Assembly: GCA_933228675.1 (NCBI GenBank)
Contig: OW121742.1
Span: forward strand, 112,696,739 to 112,760,738
Length of the DNA stretch: 64,000 nt
Direction of reading: 5' to 3'
DNA from: Stomorhina lunata
Taxonomy: Eukaryota > Arthropoda > Insecta > Diptera > Rhiniidae
Each line of letters opens with the position of its first letter. Positions within the stretch are counted from its first letter, which is position 1. Position numbers and translations under genes: made by a program. The notes below the pieces were generated by a model, which was not told where the DNA came from, ran no database searches, and worked only from the letters and a program-made list of their open reading frames with translations. Of this stretch, positions 1-9,485 are shown piece after piece.

Positions 1-66
1 TTGCTCACACAAAGGGACTACAAAAGCTTTAGAAAGAGATTTATTAAGCAAATAAAAAGACTATAG

Positions 67-1253
67 CTAAGCAATAGACTAAGACACATGCTAAGACCTA
101 GACTAAGATATAGACTAAGACATAGACTAAGACATAGACTAAGACATAGACTAACACATAGACTAAGACATAGACTAAGACATAAACTAAGACATAGACT
201 TAGACATAGACTAAGACATAGACTAAGACATCGACTAAGACATAGACTAAGACATAGATTAAGACATAGACTAAGACATAAACTAAGACATAGACTAATG
301 TGGGGTTTATATAACTCAAGCGTCTGACGATTGAGTGAAATTTACATGTATTTTGTTTTTGTTACAATAATAGACTAAGACATAGACTAAGACATAGACT
401 AAGACATAAACTAAGACCTAAACTAAGACATGGACTAAGACATGGACTAAGACATAGACTAAAACATAGACTTAGACATAGACTAAGACATAGACTAAGA
501 CATTGACTAAGACAAATACTAAGACATAGACTAAGACATAAACTAAGACATAGACTAAGACATAGACTAAGACATAGACTAAGACATAGACTAAGACATA
601 GACTAAGACATAGACTAAGACAAAGACTAAGACATAGACTAAGGCATAGACTAAGACATAGACTAAGACATAGACTAAGACATAGACCAAGACATAGACT
701 AAGACATAAACTAAGACATGGACTAAGACATGGACTAAGACATAGACTAAAACATAGACTAAGACATAGACTAAGACATTGACTAAGACAAATACTAAGA
801 CATAGACTAAGACATAGACTAAGACATAGACTAAGACATAGACTAAGAGATAGACTAAGACATAGACTAAGACATAGACTAAGACATAGACTAAGACATA
901 GACTAAGACATAGACTAAGACATAGACTAAGACATAGACTAAGACATAGACTAAGACATAGACTAAGACATAGACTAAGACATAGACTAAGACATAGACT
1001 AAGACATAGACTAAGACATAGACTAAGACATAGAATAAGACATAGACTAAGACATAGACTTAGACATAGACTAAGACATAGACTAAGACATAGACTAAGA
1101 CATAGACTAAGACATAGACTAAGACATAGACTAAGACATAGACCAAGACATAGACTAAGACATAGACTAAGACATAGAATAAGACATAGACTAAGACATA
1201 GACTAAGACATAGACAAAAACATAGACTAAGACATAGACTAAGACATAGAAAA
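67..1253 (+). repeat. 12-bp satellite array, unit AGACTAAGACAT
   Basis: The 12-bp unit AGACTAAGACAT repeats head to tail with scattered point changes. About 75 bases of unrelated sequence (roughly 297-370, containing TGTGGGGTTTATATAACTC) interrupt it. Because 12 is a multiple of three and the unit lacks stops in several frames, long open frames arise on both strands (Arg-Leu-Arg-His on +, Leu-Cys-Leu-Ser and Val-Tyr-Val-Leu on -). They are repeat artefacts, not genes. A variant block (aaactaagacatgg, then gactaaaacat, then acattgactaag) recurs 288 bp apart at about 420 and 708, so the array partly grew by duplicating 24-unit blocks. Confidence 0.95.
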
Positions 1254-2352
1254 CTCTTTCCGCAATCAACTTTTCTATAGAAAACTCTTCCCATTGTCAA
1301 CTTTTCTATAGAAAACTCTTCCCATTGTCAACTTTTCTATAGAAAACTCTTCTCATCGTCAACTTTTCTATAGGAAACTTTTCTCATCGTCAACTTTTCT
1401 ATAGAAAACTCTTCCCATCGTCAACTTTTCTATAGAAAACTCTTCCCATCTCCAACTTTTCTACTTCCCATCGTCAACTTTTCTATAGAAAACTTTTTCC
1501 ATCGTCAACTTTTCTATAGAAAACTCTTCCCATCGTCAACTTTTTTATAGAAAACTCTTCCTGTCGTCAACTTTTCTATAGAAAAGTCTTCCTACCGTCA
1601 ACTATTCTATAGAAAATTCTTCCTATCGTCAACTGTTCTATAGAAAACTCTTCCCGTCGTCAACTTTTCTATAGAAAAATCATCCCATCGTCAAATTTTC
1701 TATAGAAAACTCTTCCCATCGTCAACTTTTCTGTAAAAAACTCTTCCCATCGTCAACTTTTCTATAGAAAACTCTTACCGTCGTCAACTTTTTTATAGAA
1801 AACTCTTCCTATCGTCAACTGTTCTATAGAAAACTCTTCCCATTGTGAACTTTTCTATAGAAAACTCATCCCATCGTCAAATTTTCTACAGAAAACTCTT
1901 CCCATCGTCAACTTTTTTATAAAAAACTCTTCCAATCGTCAACTTTTCTTTAGAAAACTCTTCCCATCATCAATTTTTCTACGGAAAACTCTTCCCATCG
2001 TCAACTTTTCTATAGAAAACTCTTCCCAATTCAACTTTTGTATAGAAAACTCTTCCCATCGTCAACTTTTCTATAGAATGCTCTTCCCAACGTCAACTTT
2101 TCTATAGAAAACTCTTCACATCGTCAACTTTTCTATAGAAAACTTTTTCCATCGTCAACTTTTCTATAGAAAACTTTTTCCATCGTCAACTTTTCTATAG
2201 AAAACTTTTCTCATAGTCAACTTTTCTATAGAAAACTCTTTCCATCGTCAACTTTTCTATAGAAAACTCTTTCATCGTCAACTTTTCTATAGAAAAGTTT
2301 TCTCATAGTCAACTTTTCTATAGAAAACTCTTCTAATCGTCAACTTTTCTGT
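1254..2352 (+). repeat. 31-bp satellite family T, array 1 (CTATAG palindrome, spacer CTCTTCCCATCGTCAAC)
   Basis: About 35 units of 31 bp. Each has the perfect 14-bp palindrome TTTTCTATAGAAAA followed by a 17-bp spacer close to CTCTTCCCATCGTCAAC. Copies carry many point changes, and the spacer varies more than the palindrome. The array is bounded on both sides by the 12-bp satellite, and each junction falls in a shared TAGA-like stretch. No coding potential. Confidence 0.93.
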
Positions 2353-2445
2353 AGACTAAGGCATATACTAAGACATAAACTAAGGGATATACTAAGACGT
2401 AGACTAAGATATAGATTAAGATATAGACTTAGACATAGATTGAGG
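2353..2445 (+). repeat. Degenerate 12-bp satellite, right flank of T array 1
   Basis: Decayed copies of AGACTAAGACAT resume directly after the last T unit (gactaaggcatatactaagacataaactaag and so on, then agatatagattaagatatag). They have the same orientation as the block at 67-1253, so the 31-bp array sits inside a formerly continuous 12-bp array. Confidence 0.8.
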
Positions 2446-3339
2446 CAAAAAATGTCTTTAGTGTTGCCATTTTGTTTTTTTTTTTTGTTTATATTTTCCT
2501 ACCACATTTTCCCATTACTCTGACTAAGTAAATAACTTAGCTATAAAGATTTATATCTTCTATATAAATAAATATTTCTACTTTGTCAATTTCTAGAAAA
2601 ACTCTACTATTTTTATTGTCCTGCCTTACATCTAGATATTGAAACATGTAGTTAGAAGTCCATAAATATTTTTCGCACAAATTGAAAGCAAAAATAAATA
2701 GACAGCCAGTCAGACTAAATCATTTAGTTTGGCGAATATTGTAGATTTTCTTTTCTATTACTTCAGCTTTTGATGAATAACTCGGAAAAAGTCACGTTTT
2801 GTTTAGAGTGAAGGGATATATTGGATTATATTTCCAGAGTCAGGGACATATAAATAAAGTAGTAAAAGTTAGAGCAGAAAAATAATAAAATCTACAATAA
2901 TTTATTGTGTGTGGAGGAAGATTTGGTTATATATAAGTAGAAATTTTTTAAGGAAAGGGCTTTATGAAAGGGTCAAGGGGAAGGAGTTATTTTTTTGTGC
3001 TTTTTGGTCTTTATGAAAAGTATTTGTTTTTGGAAACAAATATGTTTTTTCTTAAGGTATTTTTCTTTAATATTTAGTTTTTGTCTTATAATTTAAAGCT
3101 TTAGCTGAAAATTTGCAATTGAATGTATGATTTTAGGCGCAAACTTAAATAGTTTGAAAAATGTGTTCAGCCAGAATAATTATAATTTATTATATTCGTA
3201 AAGTAATTACTAGTTTCTTTAAGAATCCTTACCTTTTATTAAAATTTGTGACTTTCCACAAATCATTTCTTTCTTAGTACTAAAATATTTCTCAAAATTC
3301 AATGAGGCCTAAAAATATGCTACAAATATTAAAATACAC
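2446..3339. other. AT-rich intergenic or upstream sequence, nothing recognised
   Basis: Unique-looking AT-rich sequence with homopolymer T and A runs. I see no open frame of note, no RNA gene and no clear repeat. Confidence 0.5.
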
Positions 3340-3860
3340 ATACTTTACTATACAAATATACGAAAGACAAAACTCAAATTAATTTGTTTTGCCTTAAAAG
3401 TCAAAAAAATCTTTAATCATAAAAAATAAAATGTTGAACATTTTTTCCTTTTTTTAGTGAAGAAAATTACATTAAAAAATTTGTTTCTTAAAATTTTTTA
3501 GTATAAAATATTTTAGCTTAAAAATATGTATATGATATCTTCGAATATAAATGAATATTTTAGAGATTTAACTAAAAAATTTTAAGATTTCTTCAACATT
3601 GGCTTATTTTTTTGACCCGGGACAAATAGTGATAGCTCGCCCGTACTTCCCATATAGGGGGTACAGTCAAGCATCCTCATTTAAGGGAATTTTTAGGTTT
3701 TGGAGCATTTCTACTCCGAATATGATGGAAATGGTGATGTGCTTTTTGTACACTTTAGGTTTAGTTTCGGGATCTTACATATGCAGTTATAACGACCGAG
3801 ACGACATCCAGTCACGATAATAGTTTCGGGCTCCTCATTGAGGGTCTTTTCTTAAGTTAG
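3340..3860 (+). repeat. Left arm of the fold-back element
   Basis: Inverted copy of 4538-5262. The inner part (3600-3830) is more GC-rich than its surroundings. It lacks about 40 bases present in the right arm (near 4575-4615). The short open frames in it run on without relation to the partner arm, so they are not credible genes. Confidence 0.75.
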
Positions 3861-4537
3861 GGCATTATTAACTTACCATAGAAGCATAAGTTTTTTGGCT
3901 TAATATACAAATCGGGACATTCACCCCAGGTTTATTGGTATTTACGATTTAGTTCATCTAATCTTCTATAATTCAGGTCATCGAAGCGGGGTTTGGTATC
4001 AAAGCAGGGATCATCATAACATTCCGGGGGTATTTTAATATAGCACTTGTCTGCCGGAATTGGTTTCAGTGCTGGATGCTTTTATGTCACAATAACTTGT
4101 TTAGTACCGCAAAGTTTGGTCATAAAGCGTTCACCACATTTCGGTATAAGACGTTTGTTGGCCTAGTCGTTTTTGTACATTATGAACCTTCTTTGAAGCT
4201 ATTTTGAAATAATCAGATACGATTAGCCCACGAGCCTAATATAAGCCTCAAGACTTTTCAAACCATCAATATTTTGACTTTTATCTTAAAGTTTACTTTA
4301 AATTTTGCCATTTTTTTATAATTTTCATTTTAAAGAAGTTTTGCCAAAAAAATCGAAATTATAAAATTTTTATTTGACATTGATGTCTTCATAAAATACA
4401 AATTTTCTAATTTCGATTTAATTTTCTTTCTTCCAAATTGTCTTATCGATCAAAACTATTCTTCTAAAAAATTCTTTGTGAAATTTTCCTAAAATTGAAA
4501 TTCTAAAGAAAACGGCGAAATCTAAAGTTAACTTTAA
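3861..4537. other. Central segment of the fold-back element
   Basis: About 680 bases between the two arms. The first half is of mixed composition (for example GCATAAGTTTTTTGGCTT, CGGGACATTCACCCC) and the second half is AT-rich. No long open frame and no recognised domain. Confidence 0.5.
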
Positions 4538-5262
4538 CAAATTTAAGAAAAGATCCCTCAATGAGAGACCCAAAACTGCTTGCGATAGCAGCTGCGAGAG
4601 GCGCCTTTATAAGTGTCTTCGTATTAGTATGCCAGGGTGTCGTCCCGGTCGTTATCCCTACAAATGTAAGATCCCATTTCCATCATATTCGGAATGTAGT
4701 AAAAAAGCTCCAAAACCTAAATATCCCCTTGAATGTGGATGGTTAGAAATATTGCCTCTATGTGTGAAGTATGGGCGAGCTATCGCTATTTGTCCCGAGT
4801 CAAGAAAATAAAGCAATGTTAAAGATATATTGGGATATTTAAGGTAAGGCCCTAAAATATGGATGTTTATACGAAAAAAAAAACATTTATTTTTAAGTCA
4901 AAATATTTTAAAACTTAAAAAATCTTAAGAAACAAATTTTTTGATATAAATTTCTTCACTAAAAAAAGGAAAAAATGTTCAAGCCAAGGCGAATTCATTA
5001 CAGGTGGTGGTAAGAATACAACAAATACAACATGACAAAATGAAACCCTATGTTGTTCTTGTCGTTTTGCTTACATTTTGTCAAATTTTTGTATGTAAAA
5101 TTTCAAGGCGAATTCATCAGCTGGGCTCTTGATATCACTTTCATTATTACACTATGGTTCAAGCTTTTATATTTTTTTGATTAAAGATTTTATTTGACTT
5201 TTGCGGCAAAACAACTCAAATGAAATTTTCGTTTCCGAATATTTGTATTGTAAAGTATTACT
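4538..5262 (-). repeat. Right arm of the fold-back element (split by an insertion)
   Basis: Reverse-complement match to 3340-3860. The match breaks at 4984 and resumes at 5157; the intervening 172 bases are an insertion absent from the left arm. The segment 5165-5262 pairs with 3345-3430 (for example TTGTTTTGCC near 3384 with GGCAAAACAA near 5205). Confidence 0.75.
4985..5156. mobile_element. 172-bp insertion with 8-bp target duplication (hAT/P-type size)
   Basis: GTTCAAGC occurs immediately before (4977-4984) and after (5157-5164) this segment. The opposite arm of the host element shows the uninterrupted state with one copy of the corresponding sequence, so this is a real insertion. The insert contains CAAGGCGAATTCAT twice, at its left end (4985) and again near 5104. 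An 8-bp duplication is characteristic of hAT and P-type elements. The ends do not form clean inverted repeats by eye, so the superfamily is open. It has no coding capacity. Confidence 0.7.
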
Positions 5263-5387
5263 CCGTGATATAGCAGGTTACTCATCCGCCTTACATACCA
5301 GAGGTCCCAAGCCTTGGGCAGTAGCGTACGGCTTACAGAGTGTAAGACACAAAGACTTAAGAAGTTACTTATCAGTATTGTCGTTCT

Positions 5388-5598
5388 CAACTCAACTCAG
5401 TTTGGTTGTCCGCCAGTCTACCCAAAATTCACTCAACCAAATTATTTTTTTGATATTGAGGAACTCAACGTTTTTTAGTTCCGGAAAGTATTTTTTGATA
5501 TTGCGGAACTAAAGAACGTTGAGTTCCACAGTAGCAAAAAATAATTTGGTTGAGTGAAGGTAGCGTCGACTTGCAGACAACCGAACTGAGTTGAGTTG
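5388..5598. mobile_element. Compact fold-back MITE-like element
   Basis: Strongly palindromic 211-bp segment. CAACTCAACTCAG at 5388 pairs with CTGAGTTGAGTTG at 5586-5598. CACTCAACCAAATTATTTTTT near 5430 pairs with AAAAAATAATTTGGTTGAGTG near 5537-5556. GGAACTCAACGTT near 5460 pairs with AACGTTGAGTTCC near 5515-5527. The centre lies near 5492. Spacers between paired blocks differ, so it is an old or asymmetric hairpin. No clear target duplication. The short open frames across it are not genes. Confidence 0.75.
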
Positions 5599-6379
5599 TA
5601 AAACATTAGTTTTACAATTATTGAAAAACTAGTATTAATAATAATAGTAAGAGTATTGGGAAAGGCACAATAGTTGACATTGTCATCGTTCAGAGCTTTT
5701 AAATCGTTTTATCGCCCTCCTCTCGGCTGACTGTCGTCCCGACTCATACATATATGAAATGATGCTTCATCCATTATCACAAATTTTGATTATTACGATG
5801 GAAAAGATCCCGACACTGCTTAGAATCATGATTTTGTTTTTGGTCGATTACAAACTCGAAAGGGACCGATTTTGAGCTGTGTCTTCGCTTACTCTATTCT
5901 ACATTGCCAATGTCTCCAAAATATACCTTTGAAAGCTTTTAAGCCCCAGCTTTATCGATTATCACAATTGAAGGACTTTCAAAATTATTTTGTCAACTTG
6001 TGTGATGTTTTGCTCGGCAAAAGCCCATTTCCTCTATAATAGCCTATTTGCGCTGTAACAGTCTCTTTGGCACTCATTTCGTCTCAATTAAACTTAGCAA
6101 ACCCTTTATCAATGGTTGATCTTCCGTTTGCAGGGTCCGAATAATGTTTAACATGACAGGACTTTCAATGAGTCTAAAAATAGAATCGGAGGCAGCTCAT
6201 TTTCTGAGAGAAGTACCCCCTATTTTAATTGGAATGTTGTCGGGAAATTATATATAGAAAAAGTTGCAGGCTTCACGAACTAGAAAAAGATGCAGTTTTC
6301 ACAATGTGATATCTATCGACAGCTTTTGAACTTTTCTAGTTCGGAGTACGAATCATATTTATCAAGCCAAGTCTTTTCG
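5599..6379. other. Unrecognised sequence of mixed composition
   Basis: No usable open frame. It holds phrases such as AAAGCTTTTAAGCCCCAGC and TTATCGATTATCACAATTG and may be decayed mobile DNA. I cannot assign it. Confidence 0.4.
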
Positions 6380-7660
6380 TACTAGCAAAATTTGTTAGGC
6401 AAAAGGTGATATATCTTTCAAACTAAAATACCGAAAACTGTCAAAGTTTTCACGAACAAATGGACCGAAAGCTGTCAGAATTTTTCAAAGCAGTGTCCGT
6501 ATAATGTTGATCAAGCCAAGTCTTTTTTAAACAGCAAAAGTTGTTAGACTTAAAATTTGATATCTCACAAACTAATAAACCGAGTATTTTTGAACTGGCA
6601 AATGTCGTTTGACTAAAAATTGTATATCTTACAAACTATCAAACCTATGTCTACCTAAATCAATACAAATTTTCTGATCTAGAGTCTAAATAACGCTTTT
6701 CAAGTCAATTTTTTTCAATAAAGGCAAAAGTTGCTTAACTTTAAATATTATATCTCACAATCTAAAAGACCGAGTCTTTCCAAACTAACAAAAGCAGCTG
6801 AACTTAAAATGCGCTATCTCGAAAACTATTAGACCGAGTATTTTTAAACTGACAAAAGTCGTTTGACTCAGAATTATATATCTCACTAACTATTTTAACC
6901 GACTGCTATAGAATATTCTGGTCTAGAGATTGAATAATGTTATTCAAGTCAAATTTTTTCAATAAAGGCAAAATTTGCTTGACTCGAATGTCATATCTCA
7001 CAAACTAAAAGACCGAGTCTTTCCAAACTAATAAAAGTTGATGGACTTAAAATCCTATTTCCACAAGCAAACAAACCGACAGAGGTAAATTTTTCGCAAT
7101 CAGATTTCGAAAAATGTTTATCAAGGTTGTTAGGCAAATCCTATATCTCACAAACTAATAGACCGAGAGCTCTAAATATTCTTTAAAGCAAGGTTTGAGT
7201 AATGTATATTAAACCAAATCTTTTAAATTTAGCAAAAGCTGATTGACTAAAAATGTAATATCTAGCAAATTATTAGAACGAGTATTTTCTAATTGGCAAA
7301 ATACGATTGACATAAAATTATATATCTCACAAACTATTAAACCGAGAGCTATAAAATTTCTCTGGTCTAGAGTCTGAATAATGTTTATCAATTCAAATTT
7401 TTTTCAATAAAGACAAAAGTTGCTTGACTTAAAACGTTATATCACACAAACTAAAAGACTGAGTTTTTGAAAACTTATAAAAGATGATGGACTTAAAATG
7501 ATACACCTTACAAGCGAATGGACTGAAAGCTGTCAAAATTTCGTAAAGCAGATTTTGAATAATGTTTATCACGACAAGTCTTTTTTAACAAGCAAAAGTT
7601 TCTTGACTTCAAGTCAAGCTATAACTCATAAACTAAAAGACCGACATCGGTAAAATTTAT
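6380..7660 (+). repeat. Degenerate tandem repeat, base period about 64 bp
   Basis: The phrase CAAAAGTTGNTTGACTTAAAA, followed by TATATCTCACAAACTA and ACCGAG, recurs many times. Spacings near 64 bp can be measured, for example GCAAAAGTTGTTAGACT near 6534, GCAAATGTCGTTTGACT near 6598, and similar steps near 6787 and 6851. A longer composite unit containing TTTTTTTCAATAAAGGCAAAA appears near 6704, 6953 and 7398. Copies differ strongly, so the array is old. Confidence 0.7.
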
Positions 7661-8460
7661 GTCTGCTGAATATTGGGGTAAACCATTTAGGCCTAAGTAT
7701 ATAGGCAAATAGATTTTATACCCATCACCAAAAACTTGGGTGTATATTGAGATTGTCATTCAGTTTGTAACTTCCTAAATATTGTCTGTCTGTCTATCTG
7801 AATGTCTGACTTTCAGCCTTAAAAATTTGTCATGTTTTAAACAACTAAAATCTTAAATTAATTTAAATTTCTGTTTAAAATACAAAATTATTAGAAAGTT
7901 TCCAACTAACACAGATTTAATAAAAATTAAGAAATACTATTGACGCCTATAAGTAGGCAATAAAATATAAAATTCATTATTTCCCAAAGTTTAATAAATA
8001 CAAAATTAGATAAAATTTAGATGAATTTTTGGATAATAAAACATTTTATTTTAAAACAAATAAGTAATTTTTAAAGAATTTTTTTGTTGGAAAAGAATGA
8101 AAAAAATCTATATTTTTATTAGTCTTAAAAAATTTTATTAATTAATTTCTTGCCCCTCCTTTTCATTTTAGGATTTTGTTATTAGTTTAAAGTAAAAATC
8201 TATTACTACCAAAGATTATGTAAATTAAGCCATCACAGAAAAACTACAAATTTTAAGCCAAAAAAACAAAAACAAAAGTTTTTATCTGTAAATGAAAATC
8301 AACTCAAAAAACTAAAGTTCACAAAAAATATTTGAAGGAGAATTGCAGTTTTAACAAGAAAACGAGACGATAAAAATAAATGCATATTAAATTAGCAAAC
8401 ATTAACTATAAAACTGAAGATATAAGTAACATTTTTCTAGAAACCAAGAAGAAGCAATTG
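7661..8460. other. AT-rich sequence upstream of the leader
   Basis: AT-rich. A short TGTCTGTCTGTCTATCTG stretch lies near 7785. A decayed copy of the ACGCCTATAAGTAGGCAAT type motif seen at 20.7-26 kb lies near 7944. A TATAAA lies at 8407-8412 about 30 bases before CAA-rich leader-like sequence, but no convincing initiator follows, so I do not call a promoter. Confidence 0.4.
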
Positions 8461-9123
8461 CCATTCTAACACTAGAACAAAGGAAATTTCTATGATAATT
8501 TGCCAATGCAGCTGCTTACAGTCATATGTGTAAAAAACTAACAGCAACAATAGCAGCAGGAGCAGTAAAAGTAGCAGCAACTCGATGAAAACATTAAAAG
8601 GCAACAACAAGGATCTACAGGAAAGAAAACTACAATTGCAATCATTACAACAAATAGATTTACAAACATTAAGATAAGCCGACTTTAAGGAGAAGCAGCA
8701 GCAATAACATTACGAAAAAGGGAAAACTTGATGACATTGTAACATACATACATACACTTAAGCAAACGAATACATTAACATTTTTTAGACGTTTACAAGA
8801 AACACTTATACATAAACACACACACACAAGCATAAAATCAACGACATTATTTTTTACATCAACAAACAAACATTTTCATATCTCAGAATTCACACACATG
8901 TCCTTGACGACTAAACGTTAACTGCACATTGGGAATTATAACAACGACAAGAACAACAAAAATCAAGCAGCAGAAGCACAAGAGGAGCAACAGCAGCTTT
9001 GGAGTCTTTTATTTTGCAGCCACATCATTTAACACCTTTAGCCTTGAAGAATCTTCTTCTGTAGGCTTCAACATTTTAGAGCTCGTGTTGTTTCTGTAGC
9101 CTTAACAGCAAAACGGCAGCAAC
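8461..9123 (+). promoter_or_regulatory. Probable 5' leader (5' UTR) of the signal-peptide gene
   Basis: This stretch is rich in CAA, CAG and GCA triplets (ACAGCAACAATAGCAGCAGG near 8540, GCAGCAGAAGCACAAGAGG near 8967, AACAGCAAAACGGCAGCAAC just before the ATG). Such composition is common in leaders of fly neural and developmental genes and contrasts with the AT-rich repeats on either side. It contains upstream ATGs with short frames, for example near 8899, stopping after seven codons. The transcription start cannot be fixed from sequence, and part of the stretch could be promoter. Confidence 0.5.
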
Positions 9124-9211
9124 ATGTTGCTACGATACCAACGTGCAATACTAATCGGATTTACATTGTTAATTTACAGCTTACAAGGATATACGAATGT
9201 ACTGGCAGTGG
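9124..9211 (+). CDS. First coding exon: signal-peptide-like N-terminus of a secreted or membrane protein
   Basis: ATG at 9124 follows GGCAGCAAC, a good fly start context. The exon encodes 29 full residues plus one base of the next codon. The N-terminus is MLLRYQR, followed by a hydrophobic run (AILIGFTLLIYSL) and a polar stretch ending in VLAV, as in a cleavable signal peptide or signal anchor. It ends at CAGTGG, followed directly by GTAAGT, a consensus donor, so the exon ends in phase 1. The protein would enter the secretory pathway. This is too little sequence to name the gene. Known insect genes with this layout (leader plus signal peptide on exon 1, then a giant intron) include immunoglobulin-domain cell-surface proteins and ligand-gated channels, but that is only a class analogy. 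The rest of the gene is not recognised in the window. Confidence 0.7.
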
Positions 9212-9217
9212 GTAAGT
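9212..9217 (+). promoter_or_regulatory. 5' splice donor GTAAGT of a giant intron
   Basis: G|GTAAGT matches the insect donor consensus. The intron it opens holds nearly everything to the right of this point and appears to leave the window, making it at least about 54.8 kb unless the alternative exon at 19406 is used. Confidence 0.75.
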
Positions 9218-9485
9218 ACTAAAGGAATTTTTTAGTAATTTATAAGATAGAAAGAAAGATTTACATAAGAACAGACAATTCAAAAAGGGAATTAGTGGGA
9301 TATAATAAATTTGTTTAAATTATATTAGAAACATTAATTTTTTTGGTATAATTCAAAGATTTCAAAAGAAATGAAACAAATTAAAAGCAAAGCCTAAAGG
9401 CAGGCAATATAAATTTAACAATATTAATACAATTACACAAAAAAACAAAAAGACAAAAATTTTAACGTAGACCTTGATACAGTCC

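Larger units (their letters stand above)
3340..5262. mobile_element. Large fold-back (long inverted repeat) element
   Basis: Two long arms are inverted copies of each other: about 3340-3860 on the left and about 4538-5262 on the right, the latter enlarged by a later insertion. Matching blocks include TTAGTGAAGAAA near 3457 against TTTCTTCACTAA near 4951, GGGACAAATAGTGATAGCTC near 3620 against the complement near 4790, and CTCATTGAGGG near 3833 against CCCTCAATGAG near 4555. The arms are about 80-90 percent alike by eye, with indels. The centre (3861-4537) encodes nothing recognisable. This structure is typical of non-autonomous fold-back DNA elements. I cannot name a family, and the outer ends are blurred, so no target duplication could be assigned. 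Confidence 0.75.

Noticed and set aside
88..1300. Long open frames with Arg-Leu-Arg-His, Leu-Cys-Leu-Ser and Val-Tyr-Val-Leu repeats
   Set aside because: They come from a 12-bp satellite whose length is a multiple of three. They appear on both strands and in several frames with no start context, domain or splice signal.
3599..4811. Short open frames (60-73 codons) in the fold-back arms
   Set aside because: The frames are not preserved between the two inverted arms, which would be expected if they coded for a protein.
8407..8412. TATAAA as core promoter of the signal-peptide gene
   Set aside because: AT-rich sequence yields TATAAA often, and no convincing initiator or downstream element follows at the expected distance.
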